Source: Knoellia koreensis (GTDB lineage Bacteria; Actinomycetota; Actinomycetes; Actinomycetales; Dermatophilaceae). Taken from it: 64,000 nucleotides of DNA. The notes under the pieces are model-generated. The model was given only the letters and a program-made list of their open reading frames with translations. It was not told where the DNA came from and did no database searches. Positions 57,401-64,000 of the stretch are shown here, one piece after another (the first letter of the stretch is position 1; each line of letters begins with the position of its first letter). The stretch spans positions 1,480,976 through 1,544,975 of the forward strand of contig NZ_JABEPQ010000001.1 of assembly GCF_013041615.1 (NCBI RefSeq), in the 5' to 3' direction. The position numbers and the translations under genes were made by a program.

Positions 57401-57918
57401 CCGTCGTAGGCGGCGACCACCTCGGCGGCGTACTGCCACGCGGCGGCCTCGGACAGCAGCCGCGACTCCCCCTCGTACCCCAGCCGCAGCGCGTGCTCGC
57501 GCACCAGCCGGCCGGCATACGAGTGGTAGGTCGACACGGTCGGGGTGCCGCCGAGCACCTCGGCGCCGGTCTCGTCGTCGTGCGCGCGCGGCTCCCACAC
57601 GCCACGCGCCTGAAGTTGCCTCAGCCGCAACCCGATTCGTTCGGCGAGCTCGGTCGCGGCCTTGCGCGTGAACGTCAGACCCAGCACCTGGTCGGGGTCG
57701 ACGAACCCGTTCGCGACCAGCCACACGACCCGGCTCGTCATCGTCTCGGTCTTGCCCGACCCGGCGCCCGCGACGACGAGCAACGGGTCATCGGGCGACG
57801 CCTCGATGACCGCCGTCTGCTGGGCAGTCGGGCGGGGCAGCCCGAGCGCGTCGGCCAACGACGCAGCGGTATGCCGCGGGGCTGCCACCGCGCCCACCTC
57901 ACCGGTCGGCTCGCTCAC
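54460..57918 (-). CDS. adnB: AdnB-type helicase-nuclease subunit (UvrD/REP helicase with RecB-like nuclease)
   Basis: A 1152-residue motor-nuclease subunit of the actinobacterial double-strand-break resection complex AdnAB. Walker A VVAGAGSGKTETM (about 47-59), motif II LLDEFQDTSDAQ (about 300-311), motif III GDPHQSIYGWRGA and motif VI YVAFTRARRAML are intact, marking this as the main motor. The C-terminal RecB-like nuclease has RGRIDAVFPREGG, the catalytic DWKTGAKPTG (about 1080) and the QLAAYRVAY motif. The start GTG at 57918 overlaps the adnA stop as GTGA, so the two subunits are co-translated. Confidence 0.93.
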   Translation of the reverse strand: MSEPTGEVGAVAAPRHTAASLADALGLPRPTAQQTAVIEASPDDPLLVVAGAGSGKTETMTSRVVWLVANGFVDPDQVLGLTFTRKAATELAERIGLRLRQLQARGVWEPRAHDDETGAEVLGGTPTVSTYHSYAGRLVREHALRLGYEGESRLLSEAAAWQYAAEVVAAYDGPMDDVAGAEATVIGAVVDLAGELAEHLRTPADVTAYVDRVEAALAALPQGATKTVGLMAESKKALDNLRARAGVMPIVERYLAMKRERDAMDFADQMALAARLARGFDDIGAIERDRFRAVLLDEFQDTSDAQLQLLQALFVAPGEPVPVTAVGDPHQSIYGWRGASATTLSAFRHAFRRTEAPVTQVPLTTSWRNDARVLEVANLVAAPLRDRSSVPVEPLDPRPGAGPGVVEVARLETIRDEADVVANWLAAQGESGAKTRAVLCRKRSLFAPVIDALERHEIPYEVVGLGGLLLTPEVEDITALLHVVHDPTRGDQLMRLLTGPLCHLGAADLDGLMAWARHQQEVRLGHGRPEQEAADADAAEGGSPELGDGGDEAVVGRVRDQAPDAADTASIVEAVDDLPPAGWVSWDGRRIGAVALERLRDLQHTIRRMRGLTALPLADLVGEAERALGLDIEVLARPGYTPSAARAHLDAFADVAANFSVSADRPNLGGFLAWLKAALDEERGLDKGWTEPREDAVQVLTVHAAKGLEWDAVAVPGLVEATFPDLSSAVTTAKNGEWTTSVPKDRGWLGGLSGGGIPYALRGDSAGLPLLDWEGATDNKDFNTKVEDFYLRGGEHAMQEERRLAYVAFTRARRAMLLTAHVWGTAKSPRVTSRFLLDVAAGAGEVAGDPAVRRLQWVDLPDPDDPDITNPLEAEQVVVQWPADPLAERRASLSRAAAAVREAIDAYAAGAPPALAQAPEQGLLPVPGEGVSVLHEVDLLLAERRRLAERSELVVEMPRHLSASAVVALATDPERFALGLRRPMPEAPALAARRGTAFHAWIEQHYARAAMVDLLDLPGSADEEPADDDQLPAMREKFLASEWADRVPTEIEIAVETVLDGIAVRGRIDAVFPREGGGFTIVDWKTGAKPTGEVARIRALQLAAYRVAYARLRGLEVDEVDGAFYYAGSGETVWPDLPGEADLVELLGTVPD

Positions 57919-60900
57919 AGGACCCTCCCCTCGGGCTGCGCCGGGCACGCAGCCTTGACCGCGCAGAGCTTGCAGTGGTCGCCCACCTTGGCGAGGAACA
58001 CCGGTCGCGACATCTCGTCCGCCGTCGACGCGACCAACTGCTCGGCCCACGTCGGGTCGTCCGCCTCGGCCAACGGCGGCTGGGGCTGCACCTGGTGGTT
58101 CTTGCCCGCAGCCTTGCCGATCTGGAGCAGCGCGGCGCCCGTGGACCGCTTCTCCTCGCCGAAAGCACCCCGCTCCACCGCCAGCTGGTAGACCCCGAGC
58201 TGCGGGTGCAGCGGCAGGTCGTCGGACTTGGGCTTGCTGCTGCCCGTCTTGTAGTCGACCACGCGCAGACCGGACCCGTCGGTGGCGCGCTCGAGCCGGT
58301 CGACTCGCCCGCTCACGACGGCACGGCCGAGGACGACCTTCATCGCGACCTCGGCCCCGACCTTCTCCCAGCCCTTGGCCCGCGCCTCGTCGAAGTAGCC
58401 CGCGAGCCGGCCGACCATCTCGTGCGCCTCGGCGCGCTTGCGGTCCGAGACCCAGCCACGCGGCATACCGAGCCTCGCCCACCGGGCGTCGACCTCGGCA
58501 GCCAGCGTCTGGGCGTCGACGTCGCCCAGCTCGGCCGCGATGTCGTGCACGAGGGTGCCGATGTCGGCAGCGCCGACGCGCGGCCCGTCGCCACCGACCG
58601 TGCTGAACAGCCAACGCAGCCCGCACTGCCCGAACGACTCGACCTTGCTCGGGGAGACGCGCACGTCCCGGTCCTCGTCGCGCAGCGGCCGGTCGTCGGA
58701 GACCACGCGCATCGCCCACCACTGCTCGGGGTCGGCACCCGCGACGCCCGCGTCGGCCAGCCGGGCGAGCGCCGCGACGGCGGTGAGGCGGTCGTCCTTG
58801 GTGGGCCCGTCGACGAGCTGGCGGCGCAGCTCACCGACGAGCGTGGGCAGCGTCATGGTGCGGCCGACCTCGGTGAACCCGCGGTCGCCGTTCTCGGACC
58901 GTTCGATGGTGTCGGGGTCGACCACGTCGAGGTAGACCGACGGCTGCTCGTCGTCGCTGCGCACCGCGGTGACGACGACACGGTCCGTCGCGCGGGTCAG
59001 GGCGACGAGGAAGAGCCGGGTCTCGTCGTAGCGCACCGCGGCCTGCGCCGCCCGGAACCGCGAATCCCGCCCGGCGACAACGTCGACGAGCTGCTCCGAG
59101 CCGAGCAGCGACCCGCGCAGCCGCAGGTCCGGCCACACGCCCTCCTGCACCCCGGCGACGATGACGAGCTGCCACTCCTGCCCGGCCGCGGCCTGCGGCG
59201 TGGTGACGGCGACCGACTCCCCCGACGGCGAGCGCGCGACAAGGGTGTCGCCGGGGATGTCCTGGCTCTCGATGTGGCGCAGGAACTCCTCGGGCCCGAG
59301 CCCCGGCATCCGGTCGGTGAACTTGGCCGCGGCGTCGAACAGCCCCACCACGGCGTCGAGGTCGCGGTCGGCCCGCGCCCCGCCCTGCCCGCCGGCGAGC
59401 GCGGACGCGCGCCACTCCTGGGCGATGCGGGTCGCCGACCACATGGCCCACAGCACCGACTCGGCCGTGACTCCGGGTGCCCAGCGCTGCCCGGGCTGGT
59501 CACCCGGTCGGGCCGCCTCGAGGCCGGCCCGGATCACGGTGGTAAGTCGGCGGGCCGGGTTGGCCTCCATGCCGAGGTCCTGGAGGTCGCCGGGGTTGAG
59601 CAGCGCCTGCGCCAGCAGCTCGTCGCTGGTGCGGTCGCCGCCGGACTCGAGCTCTGCCCGACGCAGGGCGCGGCGCAGCCGCCGCAGGCCGACGGCGTCG
59701 GCACCCCCGAGCGGGGAGGCGAGGGCGTCGACCGCCACCTGCGGGGGCACCGCGTCGGTGGCTCCCTGCGCGAGGTCGAGCACCACCTGCAGCAGTGCGA
59801 GCAGCGGCCGCACCGCCACCTCGTCGCGCACCGGCAGGTCGGCGCTGGCACCGGTGACGGGCACACCTGCCGCACTCAGCACCCGGCGCAGGGTCGACGT
59901 GCGCCCCTGCCCGCGGACGATGACCGCCATCTGCGACCACGGCACGCCGTCGCGCAGGTGTGCCTCGCGCAGCTCGGCGGCGACGAGCGCCGCCTCCTGG
60001 CTCACCGCGCGCAGCAGCCGCACGTCGACCGTGCCACCGCTGCGTCCCGGCCGGCTCTGGCGCTGGGCGCCGCCGCCGAGAGCGGCGATCTTGGGAGCCA
60101 CGCGGGCGGCCGCCGCGTGGACGGCCTGCGGCAGCCGGTATGCCGTGGGCAGCACGAACGTGGGCCCCTCGCCCAGGGCTGTCCAGCCGTCGGCGAGGTA
60201 GCGCGGGTCGGCGCCGCGGAAGGTCTGGACGGCGCTGTCGGGGTCGCCGATCAGGACGACGTCGATGCCGGGGGCGACGACGGTCTCGAGCAGCCGCACC
60301 GCGGCCGCCGTGAGCTCCTGTGCGTCGTCGACCACCACGAGCCGCAGCGAGTCCCGCACCCGCTGCATCGCCTCGGGCGTCTCCTCGAGCAGGTCGGCAG
60401 CGGCACCCAGGATCCACGCCGGGTCGTAGGCGCCGGGGGCTGAGAGCGCGGTGACCTCGTCGTACTCCTCGAGCACGTCGGCGGCCGCCACCCAGGCGGG
60501 CCGGTCGTGCTCGGCGCCGAGCCGGCGCAGGTCGTCGGCCTCGAGCCCGTGCTCGACGGCGCGCATGAGCAGGTCGCGCAGCTCACCACGAAATCCCTTG
60601 GTGGGCAAGGCTTCTCGCACCTGCTCAGGCCACGGCGGGCTCGGTGTCTCACCGCTCGCGTGACCGGCGAGCAGCTCGCGCAGGATGACGTCCTGCTCGG
60701 GGCCGCTCAGCAGCCGCGGGGTGGGGTCACCCCGCAGGGCCGCGGCCTGGCGCAGGAGGCCGAACCCGAACGCCTGGTGGGTGCGCGCCAACGGCTCGGT
60801 GGAGGTGCGGTCCAGCCGGGCGGTGACCCGCTCGCGCAGCGCGCCGGCGGCCAGTCGCGAGGAGGTGAGGACGAGGCACTGGTCGGGCCGCAGGCCGTCC

Positions 60901-61067
60901 CGCTCGACCCGGTCGACGACGACCTCGACCGCGGTCGTGGTCTTGCCCGTGCCCGGCCCGCCCAGGACGCGCAGCACCGCCCCGCGGTGCTCCACCGCGG
61001 CGCGCTGGACCTCGTCGAGCGGCGGCGGCTGCACCACGAGACTCGGAGCACGACGCAGGACGACCAC
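57915..61067 (-). CDS. adnA: AdnA-type helicase-nuclease subunit
   Basis: A 1050-residue partner of AdnB. Walker A is LGGPGTGKTTTA (about 35-46); motif II reads VVVDDAQELT rather than DEFQD, as expected for the weaker motor of the pair. The C-terminal nuclease contains SGRVDRLERA, catalytic DYKTGSSKPK (about 960) and QLGVYQLAVE. Cys in SFGQCGLRWLF and CKLCAVKAACPA (the C-terminal end) are placed to hold the iron-sulfur cluster described in AddB/AdnA-type nucleases. GTG at 61067 starts it, with no strong ribosome binding site. It is the first gene of the adnAB unit, preceded by a repeat-rich spacer. Confidence 0.93.
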   Translation of the reverse strand: MVVLRRAPSLVVQPPPLDEVQRAAVEHRGAVLRVLGGPGTGKTTTAVEVVVDRVERDGLRPDQCLVLTSSRLAAGALRERVTARLDRTSTEPLARTHQAFGFGLLRQAAALRGDPTPRLLSGPEQDVILRELLAGHASGETPSPPWPEQVREALPTKGFRGELRDLLMRAVEHGLEADDLRRLGAEHDRPAWVAAADVLEEYDEVTALSAPGAYDPAWILGAAADLLEETPEAMQRVRDSLRLVVVDDAQELTAAAVRLLETVVAPGIDVVLIGDPDSAVQTFRGADPRYLADGWTALGEGPTFVLPTAYRLPQAVHAAAARVAPKIAALGGGAQRQSRPGRSGGTVDVRLLRAVSQEAALVAAELREAHLRDGVPWSQMAVIVRGQGRTSTLRRVLSAAGVPVTGASADLPVRDEVAVRPLLALLQVVLDLAQGATDAVPPQVAVDALASPLGGADAVGLRRLRRALRRAELESGGDRTSDELLAQALLNPGDLQDLGMEANPARRLTTVIRAGLEAARPGDQPGQRWAPGVTAESVLWAMWSATRIAQEWRASALAGGQGGARADRDLDAVVGLFDAAAKFTDRMPGLGPEEFLRHIESQDIPGDTLVARSPSGESVAVTTPQAAAGQEWQLVIVAGVQEGVWPDLRLRGSLLGSEQLVDVVAGRDSRFRAAQAAVRYDETRLFLVALTRATDRVVVTAVRSDDEQPSVYLDVVDPDTIERSENGDRGFTEVGRTMTLPTLVGELRRQLVDGPTKDDRLTAVAALARLADAGVAGADPEQWWAMRVVSDDRPLRDEDRDVRVSPSKVESFGQCGLRWLFSTVGGDGPRVGAADIGTLVHDIAAELGDVDAQTLAAEVDARWARLGMPRGWVSDRKRAEAHEMVGRLAGYFDEARAKGWEKVGAEVAMKVVLGRAVVSGRVDRLERATDGSGLRVVDYKTGSSKPKSDDLPLHPQLGVYQLAVERGAFGEEKRSTGAALLQIGKAAGKNHQVQPQPPLAEADDPTWAEQLVASTADEMSRPVFLAKVGDHCKLCAVKAACPAQPEGRVL

Positions 61068-61122
61068 GACCCCATCCCATCACCCGGCGCCGACACGCTC
61101 CCGGCGACACCACGGCATACCC

Positions 61123-61189
61123 ACTTTGGCCCAAAGTTCGCCCTGGACGGGAAGGTTCCCAGCACTGGCGAACTTTGGCCCAAAGTTCG
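61123..61189. repeat. Duplicated palindromic element upstream of adnA
   Basis: ACTTTGGCCCAAAGTTCG occurs twice in direct orientation, at 61123-61140 and 61172-61189, exactly 49 bp apart. The second copy sits in a perfect 10-1-10 palindrome (CGAACTTTGG-C-CCAAAGTTCG, 61169-61189). The copies also form an 18-bp inverted pair (61125-61142 with 61167-61184, one central mismatch). It lies between the adnA start and the end of atl; a dimeric repressor operator or a terminator for neither gene can be excluded. Confidence 0.8.
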
Positions 61190-61213
61190 CGGCAGGCAGG
61201 CCGGCCGGTCGGC

Positions 61214-61567
61214 TCAGGTCGGTGATCCGGGCTGTGGCTCCGGACCCTGCCAGCGGGCCAGCTCGAGGTCGACCCGCCGACCGAGGGCGCCACCCACCAG
61301 GGGCGTCGCCTCCTCGCGCCAGCGCGCCACCGCCTCGTCCTCCAGCCCCTGCGGCGGGTAGCCGCCCGCGCGGATCACCCGCCACCACGGCACGTCCGAC
61401 CCGTAGTGCGACATCACCCGCCCGACCGACCGCGGGCCGCCGCGCCCCAGCATCTCGGCGAGGTCGCCGTAGGTCACGACCATCCCCTCGGGCACCTGGT
61501 CGACGAGGTCGAGCACGTCGTCGGCGAACTCGTCCGGCAGCCCGAAGTCCTTGTCCCGCGTGACCAT
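61214..61567 (-). CDS. Alkyltransferase-like protein (Atl), catalytically dead MGMT homologue
   Basis: A 117-residue protein of the MGMT DNA-binding fold: YGDLAEMLGRGGPRSVGRVMSH (about 33-54) is the helix-turn-helix, and the active-site region reads VPWWRVIRAGG where methyltransferases have PCHRV. Trp in place of the acceptor Cys is the signature of alkyltransferase-like proteins, which bind O6-alkylguanine and hand it to nucleotide excision repair. It starts 5 bases after moeZ on the same strand, so is probably co-transcribed with it. The true methyltransferase Ogt is at 18190-18726. Confidence 0.92.
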   Translation of the reverse strand: MVTRDKDFGLPDEFADDVLDLVDQVPEGMVVTYGDLAEMLGRGGPRSVGRVMSHYGSDVPWWRVIRAGGYPPQGLEDEAVARWREEATPLVGGALGRRVDLELARWQGPEPQPGSPT

Positions 61568-61572
61568 CCGCG

Positions 61573-62784
61573 TCAGTAGGTCGGCAGGGACGGGTCGACG
61601 TCGCGCACCCAGGCCAGCACCCCGCCGGTGAGGTTGGTGACGTCGTCGCGTCCGGTCGCGGCGAGCAGCCCCGCGGCCTCCGCGGAGCGCGCGCCCGACT
61701 TGCAGTGCACGACGACGGGTATGCCGCGGGGCAGCTCGGGTGCGGCCGTCCCCTCGCGGAACCGGTCGAGGTGGATGGGGACGGCTCCCGGGATCGAGAC
61801 GACCTCGCGCTCGCCCGGCTCGCGCACGTCGACGAGCACGAAGTCGCGCTGCCCGGACTCGCGCTCGGCGAGCATCGTCGCCAGCTCGGTCGCCGAGACC
61901 TCACCGAAACCGGCCTCCGGGGCGGCGGAGTCGACGTCCGCGCCCCCGGAGGCACCCGGCATACCGCAGAATTGCTCGTAGTCCACGAGCGACGTCACGG
62001 TCGGCGACTCGCCGCACACCGGGCAGTCCGGGTCGGCCCGCACGGTGAGGCTGTCCCAGCTCTGGCGCAGCGCGTCGTGCACGAGCAGCCGTCCCACCAG
62101 CGGCTCACCCTCACCGGTGATGAGCTTGACCGCCTCGGTCACCTGCACCGACCCGATCGACGCACACAACGCCCCGAGCACACCGCCGGTGGCGCACGAC
62201 GGCACGGCATCGGGCGGCGGCGGGTCCGGGAAGACGCACCGGTAGCACGGCCCCACCCCGGCGAACCACACCGACACCTGCCCGTCGAACCGGTAGATCG
62301 ACCCCCACACGTGCGGCAGCCCCAGCAGCACACAGGCGTCGTTGACCAAATACCGCGTCGCAAAGTTGTCGGCCCCGTCGAGGACCACGTCGTAGTCGGC
62401 GAGGATCTCCAGGGCGTTGTCGGCCGAGAGCCGCACGTCGTGCCGCACGACCTGCACGAGCGGGTTGACCCCGGCGACGGTCTCGGCAGCCGACTCGGTC
62501 TTGCGCCGCCCGACGTCCTTGACGCCATGGACCACCTGGCGCTGCAGGTTCGAGGCGTCCACCACGTCGTCGTCGACCACACCGATCGTGCCGACACCGG
62601 CCGCCGCGAGGTAGAGCAGGGCGGGCGACCCGAGGCCACCGGCACCCACGACGAGCACCCGCGCGTTGGCCAGCCGGCGCTGCCCCTCGAGGCCGATCTG
62701 CGGCAGCAGGATGTGCCTGGCGTAGCGCGCCTTCTGCTCGGCGGTCAGCTCGGGGCCGGGCGACACCAGCGGTGGAATGCCCAT
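61573..62784 (-). CDS. moeZ: MoeZ: adenylyltransferase and rhodanese sulfurtransferase
   Basis: A 403-residue two-domain enzyme that adenylates and then thiolates ubiquitin-like sulfur carriers (MoaD, CysO or ThiS type). The E1-like domain (1-265) has VVGAGGLGSPALLYLAAAGVG (about 43-63), the adenylation Arg/Asn block ASNLQRQVVHG, zinc Cys pairs CYRC (about 180) and CPVC (about 253), and the Cys of PSCATGGVLG. A linker leads to a C-terminal rhodanese domain (about 305-403) with active-site HCKSGARS. ATG at 62784; an in-frame GTG nine bases upstream is possible. Divergent from a TetR gene. Confidence 0.93.
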   Translation of the reverse strand: MGIPPLVSPGPELTAEQKARYARHILLPQIGLEGQRRLANARVLVVGAGGLGSPALLYLAAAGVGTIGVVDDDVVDASNLQRQVVHGVKDVGRRKTESAAETVAGVNPLVQVVRHDVRLSADNALEILADYDVVLDGADNFATRYLVNDACVLLGLPHVWGSIYRFDGQVSVWFAGVGPCYRCVFPDPPPPDAVPSCATGGVLGALCASIGSVQVTEAVKLITGEGEPLVGRLLVHDALRQSWDSLTVRADPDCPVCGESPTVTSLVDYEQFCGMPGASGGADVDSAAPEAGFGEVSATELATMLAERESGQRDFVLVDVREPGEREVVSIPGAVPIHLDRFREGTAAPELPRGIPVVVHCKSGARSAEAAGLLAATGRDDVTNLTGGVLAWVRDVDPSLPTY

Positions 62785-62793
62785 GGACGTCAC

Positions 62794-62821
62794 GGTACCC
62801 GCGCGTATACCCGTGCGTACC
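62794..62821. promoter_or_regulatory. 28-bp imperfect palindrome between moeZ and tetR (operator candidate)
   Basis: GGTAC (62794-62798) and GTACC (62817-62821) flank a core centred on GTATAC (62805-62810); the whole element is symmetric about 62807.5 apart from a few inner positions. It sits in the 108-bp divergent spacer, where a TetR autoregulatory operator is expected, and would also overlap the moeZ control region. Confidence 0.5.
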
Positions 62822-62892
62822 ATGGCCCCGACACCGCCGTCCCGGCCCACCGGCCGACGCCACGACGTGACGGCTCGACCAGAGAGGCACCC

Positions 62893-63555
62893 ATGTCGCT
62901 CGCCGACCAGCGCACCGAGTCCGGATCCCGCCAGCCGGGCCAGCGCATGCCCCGCTCCGCACGCCGGGCCCAGCTGCTCGACGCCGCACAGGCCGCGTTC
63001 GTCGAGTCCGGTTACCACGCCGCCGCCATGGACGACATCGCCGACCGCGCGGGCGTTTCCAAACCCGTTCTCTACCAACATTTCCCGGGCAAGCTCGAGC
63101 TCTACCTCGCGCTGCTCGACAAGCACAGCGAAGCCCTCGAGGAGCTCGTGCGCGAGGCGCTGGCCGAGACGAGCGACAACAAGGAACGCGTCTACGCCAC
63201 CATCAACGCCTACTTCGACTTCGTGGCGCGCGACGGCGCGGCGTTCCGCCTCATCTTCGAGTCCGACCTCACCAACGAGTCGCTCGTGCGCAACCGGCTC
63301 GACGCGGTCGGCCTCGTCTGCGCGGAGATGGTCGCCGAGGTCATCGCCGAGGACACCGGGCTCACCGACGAGGACGCCTCGCTGCTCGGCATGTCCCTCA
63401 CCGGCATGGCGCAGGTCGCTGCCCGGCACTGGCTCGCCCAGGGCTCGGAGGTCCCCAAGGAGGAGGCGGCCCGGCTCGTGGGCGCGCTCGCGTGGCGGGG
63501 CCTCGGCTCGTTCCCCAAGGTGGGCGGGGAAGGAACCGACGCACCCGCTCGTTAG
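62893..63555 (+). CDS. TetR family transcriptional regulator
   Basis: A 220-residue TetR-type regulator. The helix-turn-helix is RRAQLLDAAQAAF...YHAAAMDDIADRAGVSKPVLYQHFPGK (residues 24-66), with the ligand-binding domain after it. In M. tuberculosis the equivalent gene lies between moeZ and the DUF3107 gene, as here. Ligand unknown. ATG at 62893 has GAGAGG upstream. It faces moeZ across a palindromic spacer. Confidence 0.93.
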   Translation: MSLADQRTESGSRQPGQRMPRSARRAQLLDAAQAAFVESGYHAAAMDDIADRAGVSKPVLYQHFPGKLELYLALLDKHSEALEELVREALAETSDNKERVYATINAYFDFVARDGAAFRLIFESDLTNESLVRNRLDAVGLVCAEMVAEVIAEDTGLTDEDASLLGMSLTGMAQVAARHWLAQGSEVPKEEAARLVGALAWRGLGSFPKVGGEGTDAPAR

Positions 63556-63616
63556 GTTGGTGCACTCACGCACGCGGTATGCCGCGTGCCCAGCTTCGAG
63601 AAGGAAGGCCACCGCT

Positions 63617-63841
63617 GTGGAGGTCAAGATCGGCGTCCAGAACGTCGCCCGCGAGATCACCTTCGACACCGACGCCAGCGCCGAGGAGGTCGCGGCTGCC
63701 GTGACCGCCGCGGTCGAGAAGGGCAGCGCCCTGACGCTGACCGGCGAGAAGGGTCGTCAGCTGCTCGTCCCGGCGGGCGTCATCGGCTACGTCCAGCTCG
63801 GCGAGACCGAGAAGCGCGGCGTGGGCTTCGGCAACATCTGA
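63617..63841 (+). CDS. DUF3107 family small protein
   Basis: A 74-residue actinobacterial DUF3107 protein (MEVKIGVQNVAREI start, central SAEEVAAAVTAAVEKGSALTL helix, and LLVPAGVIGYVQLGE end). Homologues include the mycobacterial TB9.4 antigen; the molecular function is unknown. GTG at 63617 is chosen for GAAGGAAGG at 63599-63607. It lies 61 bases after tetR, a gap with one GTATGCC copy. Confidence 0.88.
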   Translation: MEVKIGVQNVAREITFDTDASAEEVAAAVTAAVEKGSALTLTGEKGRQLLVPAGVIGYVQLGETEKRGVGFGNI

Positions 63842-64000
63842 CCGATCCTGTTATGGTCGTCCGCGCATTGCCGGTGGAACCGCTTGCACGGCTCTGACCT
63901 GCAGGTTTACCCACCGGTTGTCATCAGTCCGTGACCCACGGTGCGGCATGTCTTCCGTGCAAAAAGCGTGCGGGGCGTGTTGAGTGGGTAATGCACGGCA
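63842..64000. other. Right-edge spacer without a supported gene
   Basis: No open frame with protein-like sequence is visible in these 159 bases on either strand. The composition is less GC-rich than the genes, so this is probably the leader of the next gene beyond the window. Confidence 0.5.

Noticed and set aside
53404-58191. A 1595-codon open frame on the plus strand
   Set aside because: It lies opposite adnB and through the phosphotransferase end; the translation is repetitive His/Arg/Gly/Asp sequence typical of the antisense of GC-rich genes, with no family signature.
1-64000. CRISPR array, prophage, transposase or integrase
   Set aside because: No regularly spaced direct repeats, no transposase/integrase signatures and no tail, capsid or terminase proteins were seen on either strand.

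Overview
The window is a high-GC (roughly 70%) actinobacterial chromosome segment. Gene content, GTG starts, a WhiB7 regulator, mycoredoxin, F420-type oxidoreductase, AdnA/AdnB helicase-nucleases and a mycobacterial-type initiator tRNA point to Actinomycetes. A Micrococcales/Intrasporangiaceae-like organism is a guess from overall protein character, not a proof. I see no prophage, insertion sequence, CRISPR array or plasmid feature. The region is dense, mostly conserved housekeeping DNA with many 4-base (ATGA/GTGA) gene overlaps.

Layout. 1-5.2 kb: start of a divergent gene, a ferritin, an alpha/beta hydrolase, an SRAP DNA-protein crosslink protein, DoxX, aroA and rsgA. 5.3-11.2 kb: a complete minus-strand peptide ABC importer (dppA, B, C, D, F) lying between rsgA and hisN. 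11.6-20 kb: hisN, an M16 peptidase pair, type II NADH dehydrogenase, a secreted lytic transglycosylase, Ogt, a HIT protein. 19.5-25 kb: a tightly coupled five-gene lipid-modification operon (FAD amine-oxidase-like protein, DUF1365, two cyclopropane-synthase-like methyltransferases, DUF1295). 25-31.4 kb: membrane acyltransferase-like protein, SRPBCC protein, LysR regulator with an OFA-type MFS carrier and its tiny partner, FUSC protein, tRNA-fMet.

31.4-64 kb corresponds, gene by gene, to a block known from Mycobacterium tuberculosis (UPF0182, PDZ/Lon-like protease, DUF2342 protein, ThiF-like protein, ABC1 kinase, whiB7, uvrD2, mycoredoxin, nudC, adnB, adnA, moeZ, TetR, DUF3107), with local additions (moaE, epimerase, NUDIX, YgjP-type metallopeptidase, enoyl-CoA hydratase, YihY, DNA glycosylase with a histone-like tail). 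DNA repair and stress themes dominate: AdnAB, UvrD2, HhH glycosylase, SRAP, Ogt, Atl, NudC, Mrx1, WhiB7.

Most notable signals: (1) a highly iterated motif, GTATGCC (often GGTATGCCGYG), seen about 63 times on both strands equally, roughly ten times expectation, in genes and spacers, even forcing the rare ATA codon; (2) a complete whiB7 attenuator: promoter, 68-codon leader ORF, intrinsic terminator and a competing upstream pairing; (3) the lipid operon with one Cfa paralogue lacking the active-site Cys; (4) several long-stem intergenic inverted repeats of unknown role.
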